A stretch of 36,182 bases of DNA from Promethearchaeota archaeon (GTDB taxonomy: Archaea; Asgardarchaeota; Lokiarchaeia; Sigynarchaeales; SOKP01): contig JAUXAJ010000017.1 of assembly GCA_030620005.1 (NCBI GenBank), positions 1 through 36,182 on the forward strand. The letters run 5' to 3'. This document shows positions 18,787 to 27,124 of the stretch, one piece after another. A program made the position numbers and the translations under genes. Each line of letters begins with the position of its first letter. Position 1 is the stretch's first letter. The notes under the pieces are model-generated. The model was not told the origin of the DNA. It saw nothing but the letters and a program-made list of their open reading frames with translations, and made no database searches.

Positions 18787-19302
18787 TCAAAATTTTTCGT
18801 AATGAACAATATCGTTCAACGATTTTCGTTCTGTTATTTCTCCTTTCAGCTTAACAGGATATCCTAAGGGAGTTAATCCGATTACGAGAAATTCTTCTGG
18901 TATTTCTAATATTTTCTTTATTTTTTTTTCGTTAAACCAACCGATCCAACAAGTTGCCAACCCTTCTGCAGTAGCTGCCAGGATTAAATGCTCAAAACAT
19001 ATGCCAAAATCTACTGTAAAGTATTTTAATCCGTTAGCATTTGCTCCAGAGCCTTTTTCAGATATAATTCCAACAATGAACATTGGAGCTTTGCCGAATT
19101 TTGTGCGCTGACCTATTGCTTTCCAGATTAATTTCACTTTCTCCGAGTTTTGCACGACGATGTAGTGCATTCCTTGCATGTTCGCCCATGTAGGCGCTAA
19201 TCTCGCAGCATCGATAATCCTTTCAATTCTTTCCTTTTCGGGCATGTCTGGTTTGAATACTCGATAACTTCTTCTTTTTCTTACAACTTCATAAAATTCC
19301 AT
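18787..19302 (-). CDS. Nitroreductase-family FMN oxidoreductase
   Basis: A 171-residue FMN-dependent nitroreductase-fold protein, a little under 200 residues as in the short anaerobic subfamily. Visible motifs are KRRSYRVFKPD at the N-terminus (FMN phosphate contacts), RLAPTWANMQGMHYIVV, DFGICFEHLILAATAEGLATCWIGWF, and VIGLTPLGYP. These bind FMN and form the dimer. The natural substrate is unknown. It precedes the aldehyde oxidoreductase by about 50 bases and may be co-transcribed with it. Start ATG 19302, stop TGA. Confidence 0.88.
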   Translation of the reverse strand: MEFYEVVRKRRSYRVFKPDMPEKERIERIIDAARLAPTWANMQGMHYIVVQNSEKVKLIWKAIGQRTKFGKAPMFIVGIISEKGSGANANGLKYFTVDFGICFEHLILAATAEGLATCWIGWFNEKKIKKILEIPEEFLVIGLTPLGYPVKLKGEITERKSLNDIVHYEKF

Positions 19303-19512
19303 TTTTCATTCTCCATAGCATGATTTTTTTATTACATGTTATTTATATATCTTGAAGACGAGATGGTTTAATTATTTTTATTTTTTCTTTTATAAGTTAT
19401 TGTGGGACGCTGGTTTTACCTTAAGTTTTACTCAAACATTTATCTAGATAAATAAAGAATCTTTTGGTAATGATTTAGGAAAAATTTATGAAGGCAAAAA
19501 GTACGATGTTTA

Positions 19513-19520
19513 TTTAAATA
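19513..19520 (+). promoter_or_regulatory. TATA box (TTTAAATA) for leaderless transcript
   Basis: TTTAAATA ends 23 bases before ATG 19544. Archaeal TATA boxes lie about 25 bases upstream of the transcription start, so the message of the Cys-rich gene is probably leaderless or nearly so. Confidence 0.5.
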
Positions 19521-19543
19521 CTTAAAAAAACATTTTTTTAATA

Positions 19544-20056
19544 ATGAAATCGTTAAAAGTAAAAAAAATCGTGCTGAAAGACCCGCGCTTGCGCAAGATG
19601 AGAAGCAACCTTCGAACGATTCTCAAGCTTGCCGTTAAGACCAAGAGAGAGCAATTAGACGAGTATAGTAGGCGTGGCTATAGTTATAAATATAGTGATT
19701 TAAGCAATGCTTTATTTACCGCTTACCGGACATCCATTAGCGAGTGTAATACGGCATGTGACTGCGAGTCTCTTAAAGACAGGGTCGAGAAAGGGTTCAT
19801 GAAACCGTGGGAGACTTCCGTGGATTTGGTCATGGCGTGGATTCCCTGGGAGGAAAGATGGTGCTGTGTAAAATGTTACGAGAAGTATTACAAAAACATG
19901 ACCTTTAACGACTTTAAAAAGGCACTTGAACATTTAACAAGGTATCCAACGATTTTTAATCCAAAGACGCTCACTCTTAGGTGTTTATCAATGGATGACG
20001 ATTATATAAAGTCCAAGATTAAAAAATACGCCGATTCTTTTAAAGATATGCCATGA
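19544..20056 (+). CDS. Unknown basic protein with clustered cysteines
   Basis: A 170-residue protein I do not recognise. The first 40 residues are very basic (KKIVLKDPRLRKMRSNLR). Cysteines cluster in SECNTACDCES near residues 67-77 and WCCVKCYEKYY near 105-115, with one more at RCLSM near 146. This could be a zinc site. Basic N-terminus plus Cys cluster suggests nucleic-acid binding, which is only inference. Codon use in the first half is richer in G and C than the surrounding DNA. It ends 144 bases before a TFB gene, with a T9 run (20057-20065) directly after TGA that could terminate transcription. Confidence 0.6.
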   Translation: MKSLKVKKIVLKDPRLRKMRSNLRTILKLAVKTKREQLDEYSRRGYSYKYSDLSNALFTAYRTSISECNTACDCESLKDRVEKGFMKPWETSVDLVMAWIPWEERWCCVKCYEKYYKNMTFNDFKKALEHLTRYPTIFNPKTLTLRCLSMDDDYIKSKIKKYADSFKDMP

Positions 20057-20065
20057 TTTTTTTTT
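20057..20065 (+). terminator. T9 run after the Cys-rich gene
   Basis: Nine T residues start directly after the TGA. Oligo-T tracts terminate archaeal RNA polymerase without needing a hairpin. It separates this gene from the duplicated TFB start region. Confidence 0.4.
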
Positions 20066-20066
20066 G

Positions 20067-20205
20067 AGGAAAATTAGAATAAAAGATATTATTACAAGAT
20101 TTTAAATTTAAGTTAAAAAATGAATCTTTGTATAGTAATATTTATTAGGACAATTAGAATAAAAGATATTATTACAAGATTTTAAATTTAGGTTAAAAAA
20201 TGAAT
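20067..20205 (+). repeat. 80-bp-period tandem duplication of the TFB start region
   Basis: A 59-base segment at 20067-20125 recurs at 20147-20205 with two mismatches (20071/20151 and 20111/20191). Each copy runs from AGGA through AATTAGAATAAAAGATATT to TTAAAAAATGAAT and includes an ATG. The second copy's ATG (20200) starts the TFB gene. The first copy's ATG (20120) opens a 21-codon frame ending in the second copy. The promoter-proximal region plus start codon has been copied in tandem. Confidence 0.9.
20120..20185 (+). CDS. 21-codon upstream open frame from duplicated TFB start
   Basis: The ATG in the first repeat copy gives MNLCIVIFIRTIRIKDIITRF then TAA, ending 14 bases before the TFB start. 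It probably arose by accident of the duplication, but if translated it could regulate TFB expression as an upstream open frame. Confidence 0.2.
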   Translation: MNLCIVIFIRTIRIKDIITRF

Positions 20206-21147
20206 AGTCTCATGATGAATTGTTATCGTACTCTTTTAAAGAATAGAAATAGTAAAGACGAAAATTTTTCCCCCTTTGAATGTTGTGATAATCAAAACAT
20301 CGAGTCCCGCGATGGTAACAAAGTCTGCTTAAACTGTGGGATGATTCTTGAAAGAACATTCATAGGAAATGAACGAAGGGCCTATACGGTAGAAGAGATT
20401 CAAAATAGAAGGCGAACTGAACCACGTTGGAGAGAATTCGGTCCAAGAACAATGCTTCCTACAACAAGGACTGATTCTAAAGGTAAATCGATAGGACCTA
20501 AAGAACGGGCATTATTTTCAAGATTATCTAAAATTCAAAATTCTTTAATTTCTAGCATTGAAAGAAATTTATGGGAAGCTAAACCAAAATTAAAAATGCT
20601 TACATCCAAGCTTAACATTCCTTATTATATTGCTGAAACTGCGTGGAAGATTTACATGGTAGTTGCCAAGAAAAAGCTTACAATGGGACGCTCCATTGAT
20701 GGTTTTATTTCCGGTTCACTCTACGCAGCCATCCGAGTCCACGAATTCCCTCGTTTATTAGACGAGATTTGCGAGGCTCTTTTAACTCCAAGAAGAACAG
20801 TCCATAGAAGTCTGGCAATGATAATAAGAAATGTATTACCACAATTAAATCTCCGTTATCAACCAATCAACGCCGAAACATTAGTCTTTAGATTTGGAAA
20901 TGATCTGAATCTTCCGATGGGTGTTCAACAATGTGCGATAAAAATGTTAATTAAAGCTTCCAAAAACGGCTTACAACGAACAGGTAAGGACCCAAAAGGT
21001 TTGGCCGCAGCTTGCATATATATTGCGGCAAAAAATGCTGCAATAAGAAGAACTCAATCAAGAATCGCAGAAACGGCGAAGATTACCGAGGTTACACTTC
21101 GATCTCGCGCTAAACAAATCAAAAACAAATTAGAGCAGAACTATTGA
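20200..21147 (+). CDS. tfb: Transcription initiation factor B (TFB/TFIIB)
   Basis: A 315-residue TFB that bridges TBP at the TATA box and RNA polymerase. The N-terminal zinc ribbon has C43-LN-C46-G as its second pair, but its first pair is C28-C29, without the usual C-x2-C spacing. The B-reader/linker region follows (RRAYTVEEIQNRRR, FGPRTMLP). Then come two cyclin folds at about 95-195 and 200-312, the second ending in TLRSRAKQIKNKL, a TFB-type recognition helix. Length is normal for archaeal TFB. ATG 20200 lies in the second copy of a tandem repeat; later in-frame ATGs (codons 5 and 6) are also possible. A second, divergent TFB lies 720 bases downstream, so this genome uses more than one TFB, as do haloarchaea and other Asgards. 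Confidence 0.92.
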   Translation: MNSLMMNCYRTLLKNRNSKDENFSPFECCDNQNIESRDGNKVCLNCGMILERTFIGNERRAYTVEEIQNRRRTEPRWREFGPRTMLPTTRTDSKGKSIGPKERALFSRLSKIQNSLISSIERNLWEAKPKLKMLTSKLNIPYYIAETAWKIYMVVAKKKLTMGRSIDGFISGSLYAAIRVHEFPRLLDEICEALLTPRRTVHRSLAMIIRNVLPQLNLRYQPINAETLVFRFGNDLNLPMGVQQCAIKMLIKASKNGLQRTGKDPKGLAAACIYIAAKNAAIRRTQSRIAETAKITEVTLRSRAKQIKNKLEQNY

Positions 21148-21196
21148 GCGGACATTTAATTTAAAGAGAAAAAAAGTAGTTTCTTATTTCAGAGTA

Positions 21197-21772
21197 TTAT
21201 TTTTTATCGCTTGACTTTTCTTGCTTTTCAATTTCAATTTCCCAATTTATCCCGGCAACTGTAATGATTAATCCTAATATCACGTACGTACACGCTACGA
21301 AGATGAAAAAATTCCACAATATTGCCAGGATAAATGGCGTGATTTCAGGATTAGATATAGCTGATTGAAAAGTGATGGCGTTATTGTTCATTACTATTTC
21401 AGTCTTATTTATCATTATTACATATTCAAGCTTGAGAAACGAAGCTACCATGATAAAAAAACCAATAACAACTAGATATTTGGATAACGTCTTGATTTCA
21501 TAGCTTTTTTTAATCGCAACTTTAAATAAGACAAATCCAAGTAATAAAAAGCAACACGTTGTAAGAAATAATAAAACCCATATTAAAACAGCGTTTAAAG
21601 GAAATATTCCTGAGCTAAAAATAAAATCTTGAAATGACATTGCTTGACCATTAAAGGAGAGCTCTAAGCTTCCTAGCAAAATAAAATCAATAATTTCAAC
21701 TATTGAAAGTGTAATAAAAACAAATGAAAAACCCTTTAACAAGTTTGAAACTCCTTTGTGTTTCAATTTCAT
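21197..21772 (-). CDS. Four-helix membrane protein with internal duplication
   Basis: A 191-residue protein with four transmembrane helices. It is built of two similar halves, each with helix, outer loop, helix. The loop of the first half has ELSFNGQAMSFQDFIFSSGIF and that of the second EIVMNNNAITFQSAISNPEIT, each followed by a helix of the NAVLIWVLLF / FILAILWNFFIF type. The C-terminus is charged (EIEIEKQEKSSDKK) and probably cytoplasmic. I recognise no family. It sits opposite in direction between the two TFB genes and has its own AT-rich promoter region. Start ATG 21772, stop TAA. Confidence 0.65.
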   Translation of the reverse strand: MKLKHKGVSNLLKGFSFVFITLSIVEIIDFILLGSLELSFNGQAMSFQDFIFSSGIFPLNAVLIWVLLFLTTCCFLLLGFVLFKVAIKKSYEIKTLSKYLVVIGFFIMVASFLKLEYVIMINKTEIVMNNNAITFQSAISNPEITPFILAILWNFFIFVACTYVILGLIITVAGINWEIEIEKQEKSSDKK

Positions 21773-21871
21773 TACCTTTTTTTTTTAAAAGCAAGTTATA
21801 AAAAAATAATACATTTTTATTTGTTTGCTTTTTTAATATAGTTATTTTATAAGTATAAAAATGATGATTTA

Positions 21872-22852
21872 TTGAAAAATTCAGACCGTTCTAATCAGAA
21901 CCTCCCAGAATGTAATCACAAGAACATGATACAAGAAGGAGGGTCTGTTGTTTGTAAGGATTGTGGATTAATATTAGAAGAAGGGATAACTTTCGAGAAA
22001 GGCATGCCTGTTACCACTTTCTATAAGGATTCGCAGAGAGAATACGAAAGAACGATTAGAATTAAAGATTCAAGAGCCATTCAAGACCCCACAATAAAGC
22101 AAAAATACGATAAAATCAAGACTCTCGATATATGGTATCGAGACGCTCAATCAAGCTTTGGACAACAAAATCAAACCATTGAACTATTGAAAAGTTATGG
22201 TATTGGATTAAATATTGACAACGCGAAATATCAAGAAATTAAAGAAAGGTACTTGTCATTTAACAAAAAACATAGAAAAACCTATCAAAACATGGTAATA
22301 ATTTTCTTGGCAATTGTTTGGATGAAGATTAAAGAAACAACTAGCGTTAGAATCGAGCGGTTTATAGAAGTTTGCGTTGAACTAGGACATAAAATAAACA
22401 AAAAGATGCTTAACAACGCCATGTTAAAAGTCAAAAAAACTGAAAAGAAATGGCAGAAAAAATTCAAGACTCCAGAAAAACTTGAAAAAGAAATAAAAAA
22501 TAAAATAAAAATTTTATTTCAAAAGGACTTGAATAATATTACACACGAAAGCGTTAAAGAAAACGTATACTATGAATCAAAATACTATAAGATAAAAATT
22601 GAAATGCAATTATTAGCAGGTAAATTACTTGACATGATTCCTTACGAAAAAATAAGAAATTTAAATTATAAAGCCTTTACAGCCGGTTTAATCTATTACG
22701 TGGGTCAATGTTTGCCAAATCGAAAAATATTTACTCAAAGCCTCTTAGAAAAAACAACTAATTTTTCTAGCACGACTATTCGTAAAAAGTTCCACATGCT
22801 TAAAGATATCTTAGGTGAACCTCAAGAATTTCGGTTTAGATTGGGGAATTAA
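21872..22852 (+). CDS. Divergent TFB-like transcription factor
   Basis: A 326-residue protein with a TFB plan. The zinc ribbon is C14-N-H16 with C28-KD-C31-G, followed by GLILEEG. Two degenerate cyclin folds follow (about 75-200 and 225-322), joined by a Lys-rich stretch; the second ends with FSSTTIRKKFHMLKDIL, a TFB-like helix-turn-helix. The His in the first ligand pair recalls eukaryotic TFIIB. The core is far less conserved than in the TFB at 20200, so it may serve special promoters. No ATG is available in frame; TTG 21872 is the likely start. A tiny ATG frame (21861, four codons) ends by overlapping this TTG (ATTGA), which could couple re-initiation. Stop TAA. Confidence 0.75.
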   Translation: MKNSDRSNQNLPECNHKNMIQEGGSVVCKDCGLILEEGITFEKGMPVTTFYKDSQREYERTIRIKDSRAIQDPTIKQKYDKIKTLDIWYRDAQSSFGQQNQTIELLKSYGIGLNIDNAKYQEIKERYLSFNKKHRKTYQNMVIIFLAIVWMKIKETTSVRIERFIEVCVELGHKINKKMLNNAMLKVKKTEKKWQKKFKTPEKLEKEIKNKIKILFQKDLNNITHESVKENVYYESKYYKIKIEMQLLAGKLLDMIPYEKIRNLNYKAFTAGLIYYVGQCLPNRKIFTQSLLEKTTNFSSTTIRKKFHMLKDILGEPQEFRFRLGN

Positions 22853-22989
22853 ATGAACGTTCTTCATGGTTCAACATTTTAAGAACAAATTCAAGATTGT
22901 CACAAATCTCATGTTTTTAAAAGTTCTCAAATATTACTTTATTATTATAATTATAATTTTTCTAATATAATTCAGAAAAAGAAAGCATA

Positions 22990-23910
22990 ATGACGATAGT
23001 AGTTAATAGCACGACTAAAAACGAGAAATCTTTTTTAATGAAGTATGGCGGCGCAATTTTCATTGCTGCTATTGTAATTGTTTTCTTATTATTGGCAATA
23101 AGTCAAATCAACTTCGGACAATGGCTTGCAAATAGTATCATTTGGTTTTATAATGAATTTGGTGATGTGGGAATTTATATTGGTGTATTTACCATAAGTA
23201 TTTTTGGAAATTTTACAGTGATATTCCCCGTGCCTTACGCAATCGCACTTATTGTGGTTTCGGCGGTAATTCCAGGAGTAAACCCAGTTTTTATAGGAAT
23301 TTTTGGAGCACTTGGGGCAAGTATAGGAGAAACATCTGCTTGGTTGATTGGTCGCAGTTCTAAAGAAATCATTGGAGATTCTCAATCTATTGAACGGATG
23401 AGACGATATGTCGATAAAGGTTGGGCGCCTCTTCTTATATTTATCTTTGCTGCAACACCTCTCCCCGATGATGCTTTTTTAATCGTCTTAGGAATTGCTC
23501 AATATAGCATATTAAAAACCTTGCTTTTTTGTTTTCTTGGTAAATTTGTATTGTGTTTCCTTTGCAGTGCCCTTCCAATTTGGCTTGCGAATACACCAAT
23601 TAGTGATTTTTTATTTGGATTATTTGGAATAAATCTTGAGGCTGCGCAAAGTGGAATTATTCCCCCTAGTACTCCTGGAGATCTCATGCAAAGTTCAATT
23701 ATCTGGTCTGCAACAATCATCATAATGTTCTTATTGATTTACATAGATTGGGGGAAAATTTTGAAAAAAGGAACAAGCAAGAAGAATCAAAATTCGAATT
23801 TGACGACGTCAAATCACTCGGAAAAAACAAACTATTTCAAAGGTTTTTCTTTAAAAAAAGTGAATAAATACTATATTATTACGCATGGATTTAAAATTGG
23901 TCAATTTTGA
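22990..23910 (+). CDS. VTT (DedA/SNARE-associated) family membrane protein
   Basis: A 306-residue membrane protein of the VTT-domain family, whose members act as lipid scramblases or in undecaprenyl/lipid carrier recycling. After an N-terminal helix (about 18-38) the VTT core spans about 55-205, with FPVPYAIALIV, then GASIGETSAWLIGR, then FIFAATPLPDDAFLIVLG. The last matches the family's re-entrant-loop Pro-Asp motif. A further helix (about 235-255) and a basic tail of about 50 residues rich in Lys, Asn and Ser follow, longer than in most bacterial forms. It is followed after 83 bases by the P-type ATPase on the same strand, with an AT-rich spacer likely holding a promoter. Confidence 0.82.
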   Translation: MTIVVNSTTKNEKSFLMKYGGAIFIAAIVIVFLLLAISQINFGQWLANSIIWFYNEFGDVGIYIGVFTISIFGNFTVIFPVPYAIALIVVSAVIPGVNPVFIGIFGALGASIGETSAWLIGRSSKEIIGDSQSIERMRRYVDKGWAPLLIFIFAATPLPDDAFLIVLGIAQYSILKTLLFCFLGKFVLCFLCSALPIWLANTPISDFLFGLFGINLEAAQSGIIPPSTPGDLMQSSIIWSATIIIMFLLIYIDWGKILKKGTSKKNQNSNLTTSNHSEKTNYFKGFSLKKVNKYYIITHGFKIGQF

Positions 23911-23993
23911 AACATTTTTACTTAAAGTCAAATTTTTTAAGAGTTCATTTTATATAAATTATTATTTTAACATATCTTTTCATTTGAAAAAAA

Positions 23994-26867
23994 ATGTCGA
24001 AACAATTAATTCTTAAAGAAAGTTATTATTCTCAACCAATAGACGAGTTACTTTCGAAATTTAATTCTAATGCTGAAGAGGGTCTTAAATCATCCCAATT
24101 AGCAAAACTTTATTTAAAACACGGTTATAATGAGCTGCCTAAAATCAAGAAAAGCCTATGGAAGGTCTACATAGCTCCAATTTTTAATTTCTTGATACTC
24201 ATACTCCTGGTTACAGGAATCATTATTGTTATTTTAGGTGATCCTGGTTCAACCATCATAACATTTACAGTAGTTATAATAAACTCAATTACAGTCATCG
24301 TACAACAATATCGCGCGCAAAAGGCACTAGAATCTCTAAGGAAAATCTCTGCGTTAACGGCGGTGGTTTTAAGAGGCGGCAGCCAACTAGAAATACCTAC
24401 AAGAGAAATCGTGCCGGGAGATATTGTAGTGCTTGACCAAGGAAACAAGATTCCCGCAGACGGAAGAGTTATAGAATCAACGAATTTAAGTGTAGATGAA
24501 GCTCTTTTAACAGGTGAAAGCGAACCCGTTGAAAAAAATAATAAATTGATCGAAGGTAAGAACATGCCCATCAATGAACAATATAACATGGTTTTTATGG
24601 GTACTTACATAAAAACGGGAAGAGCATTCGCATTAATTACTGGTACGGGCATTAACACAGAAATTGGTCATATTAGTAACCAATTAAACGAAATGGGGAG
24701 CATAGAAGATATTCCCCTGACGCGAAAGTTAAACAGATTAGGGTATATATTAGGAGTGGTCATTATTATCAACCTTATTATTTTAATCACATACAAGTTC
24801 ATAATTTTAAACATCGAAGGAAAATTTGTAGGGGTAGAAATTAGTAATGCTCTAATAGATTCAATATTAAGAGTTACGGGAATACTTCCGATTAATCTCC
24901 CCTTATTGTGTACGTTGGTTTTAATCACGGGAGTTCTCCACATGGCAGAAATGGGGGTAATTATTAAAAATCTATCCGCACTTGAATCTCTTGGAAGAGT
25001 TTCCGTTATTTGCTCGGATAAAACAGGAACAATTACTAGAAATGAAATGACCGTCGAAAAATTTTGGATAAATGACGCGGAATACGATGTAAGCGGTTCA
25101 GGATATGAAGATGATGGAAAGATTTTGAAAAACGGTATTCCAATTGATTTGAACGATGATCCCACCTTTCGAAAATTTATAGACTCAATCGTTTTAAACA
25201 ATAACGCAAAGCTTTTTTACGAAGATGTTAAAGTGAGAGTGGGAGATACGAAAGAAATGGCCGTAAGAAAGGCTTTCGGTTCTCCTACGGAAGCAGCTTT
25301 GTTAGTTTTGGCTGAAAAAGCAGGACATTTACTTTATGATGTTAATAAAAAACACGAGAAGTTACACGAATTCTCTTTTAGTTCTGAAGTTAAAAGAATG
25401 ACAATTATCGCTAAATCTCTCGAAGGCGATTCAGAAATCCACGTTTTTTCAAAAGGAGCTCCGGAACGCATCTTAGATATTTCAAGTCAAATTGAAATCA
25501 ATGGAAAGATTGACCAATTAAACGAAAATAGGAAGCAAGAAATCTTAGATTTAATACAAGATCGAGCAAATCTAGGGTATAGGACGTTAGGAATAGCATA
25601 TAGAAAATTGGCTGATTCCAATGATTATAAAAGAGAAGATGTTGAAAACAACTTGATATTCTTAAGCTTCGTCTCAATCATTGATCCGCCTAGATCAGGA
25701 GTAAAAGAAGCAGTTCTTGAATGTAAATTGGCAGAAATTAAAGTAGTAATGATTACTGGAGATCATCCCGCAACCGCAAAAACTATTGCGTCTGAAATGG
25801 GAATTTATAGGACGGGCGATTTAGTAGTAGAAGGAAAAGATATTAAGGAACTAAAACAAGACGATTTTAATAAAATATCTGTTTTTAGTAGAGTTGATCC
25901 GATTGATAAAGAAATAATCGTTGAAAATTATCAAAGACAAGATAAAATCTGTGCGATGACCGGAGATGGAATAAACGATTCTCTTGCATTAAAGTTAGCA
26001 AATGCGGGCATCGCAATGGGAATTACTGGGACAGATGTAGCAAAAGAAACCGCTGATATGGTTATTTCAGACGATAATTTTGCAACTATAGAAAAAGGCG
26101 TAAAAATAGGAAGGGGACTTTTCGCTAAAATAAGAATAATTATTTACTTTTTCATATGCTTGAATATAATGGAAGCCACTATATTTTTTGCTTATGAATT
26201 CATACCTACATTTGATTTATTTTTCTCAAATTGGCAACACATTTACATATTTAGCATTGTTCACTCGTTTCCGTCCTTAGCATTAGTAATAGATTCTCAT
26301 CCTAAAGATATAATGCTTGAGCCCCCAAGAAACGATGAAGAAATATTAAATAAAAATATGTGGTTAATGCTTTTAATACAAGCTTTTTTAATGGGTTTGG
26401 GGTTAGTCCTAGCGATTGAATTATCTTTAAACGGAATTATTCCCTTAAATGGATGGAATACCAACGAATTCGTTCAATTAAGTTACATACCCGCGGGCAC
26501 TACGAACTTAGAATTAATTCACATGAAGGCAAGAACCATATTCATGACAACTCTTTTCATCGAAGAAACTTTTTTCATTTGGAGCTTTAGAAGGCCTAAC
26601 AAATCTCTGGTCGTTAGTCTTAAAGAAGAATTGAATGGCACGCTATTATTTATTTGCCTTTTTACGCTTTCCTTACACGCTTTAGTCGTAATTTTCTCTC
26701 AAGCGGTCAACGAAACGATAAACGAAACACTAGGGCTTAACTTTCAATTAAATTTCCTGTTCTTAAGCGTTGAAGATTGGTTTATTTGTATATTACTCGC
26801 TTTACCGGGAATTATCGGGATTGAGTTTTATAAATTTTACGCAAGGAAAAAGAAAATCTATTTTTAA
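23994..26867 (+). CDS. P-type ATPase (type II-like) with unusual ion-binding residues
   Basis: A 957-residue P-type ATPase with all catalytic motifs: T173-G-E-S in the actuator, phosphorylated D342 in CSDKTGTITRNEMT, and D658 in MTGDGIND with the hinge. The layout (N-terminal cation-ATPase domain, M1-M10, C-terminal membrane block) is type II. The transport site differs from SERCA-like pumps. M4 reads P299-I-N-L-P303 instead of PEGLP, so the M4 Glu is missing. M6 reads F753-S-I-V756-H757 where N, T and D are expected. M5 keeps N724 and E727. The ion is therefore not simply Ca2+ or Na+/K+; proton or another substrate is possible. The start is ATG 23994 preceded by A-rich sequence; the stop is TAA. 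A VTT lipid-scramblase-type gene lies upstream. Confidence 0.9.
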   Translation: MSKQLILKESYYSQPIDELLSKFNSNAEEGLKSSQLAKLYLKHGYNELPKIKKSLWKVYIAPIFNFLILILLVTGIIIVILGDPGSTIITFTVVIINSITVIVQQYRAQKALESLRKISALTAVVLRGGSQLEIPTREIVPGDIVVLDQGNKIPADGRVIESTNLSVDEALLTGESEPVEKNNKLIEGKNMPINEQYNMVFMGTYIKTGRAFALITGTGINTEIGHISNQLNEMGSIEDIPLTRKLNRLGYILGVVIIINLIILITYKFIILNIEGKFVGVEISNALIDSILRVTGILPINLPLLCTLVLITGVLHMAEMGVIIKNLSALESLGRVSVICSDKTGTITRNEMTVEKFWINDAEYDVSGSGYEDDGKILKNGIPIDLNDDPTFRKFIDSIVLNNNAKLFYEDVKVRVGDTKEMAVRKAFGSPTEAALLVLAEKAGHLLYDVNKKHEKLHEFSFSSEVKRMTIIAKSLEGDSEIHVFSKGAPERILDISSQIEINGKIDQLNENRKQEILDLIQDRANLGYRTLGIAYRKLADSNDYKREDVENNLIFLSFVSIIDPPRSGVKEAVLECKLAEIKVVMITGDHPATAKTIASEMGIYRTGDLVVEGKDIKELKQDDFNKISVFSRVDPIDKEIIVENYQRQDKICAMTGDGINDSLALKLANAGIAMGITGTDVAKETADMVISDDNFATIEKGVKIGRGLFAKIRIIIYFFICLNIMEATIFFAYEFIPTFDLFFSNWQHIYIFSIVHSFPSLALVIDSHPKDIMLEPPRNDEEILNKNMWLMLLIQAFLMGLGLVLAIELSLNGIIPLNGWNTNEFVQLSYIPAGTTNLELIHMKARTIFMTTLFIEETFFIWSFRRPNKSLVVSLKEELNGTLLFICLFTLSLHALVVIFSQAVNETINETLGLNFQLNFLFLSVEDWFICILLALPGIIGIEFYKFYARKKKIYF

Positions 26868-26966
26868 CATGAATTCTTTTTTTCTTATATTTTTTTAAAA
26901 TATTAGGAATAATACTTTTAATTCTAGAGGGCGGTAAGGGTGCAATCATGAGGGGATTTAAGAAAC

Positions 26967-27101
26967 ATGATTGGAAAATTATATGATATAAGTAAAGATT
27001 CTTACATTATAAAAATTAATACTAAAAATATTGCACTACCTGTTCACTTTGAATCGGATTTAGTTGATTTTATTGCTTCGGATAAATTTATAAATTTATA
27101 A
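26967..27101 (+). CDS. Possible 44-residue small protein
   Basis: ATG 26967 opens a 44-codon frame (MIGKLYDISKDSYIIKIN and onward) to TAA 27101, 23 bases before the VOC gene. It has an alternating hydrophobic pattern that could form a small beta fold. No Shine-Dalgarno is evident and I recognise no family. It is listed because it fills the gap on the coding strand. Confidence 0.3.
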   Translation: MIGKLYDISKDSYIIKINTKNIALPVHFESDLVDFIASDKFINL

Positions 27102-27124
27102 ATTTTAATTCTTAACAAAATAAT

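Noticed and set aside
18738..18809. N-terminal extension of the aldehyde oxidoreductase from ATG 18809
   Set aside because: The extra 24 residues are Lys/Asn-rich and overlap the nitroreductase end; the family N-terminus begins at MKIARIKL.
24668..25201. 177-codon minus-strand open frame
   Set aside because: Lies wholly inside the P-type ATPase, which carries all expected motifs on the plus strand.
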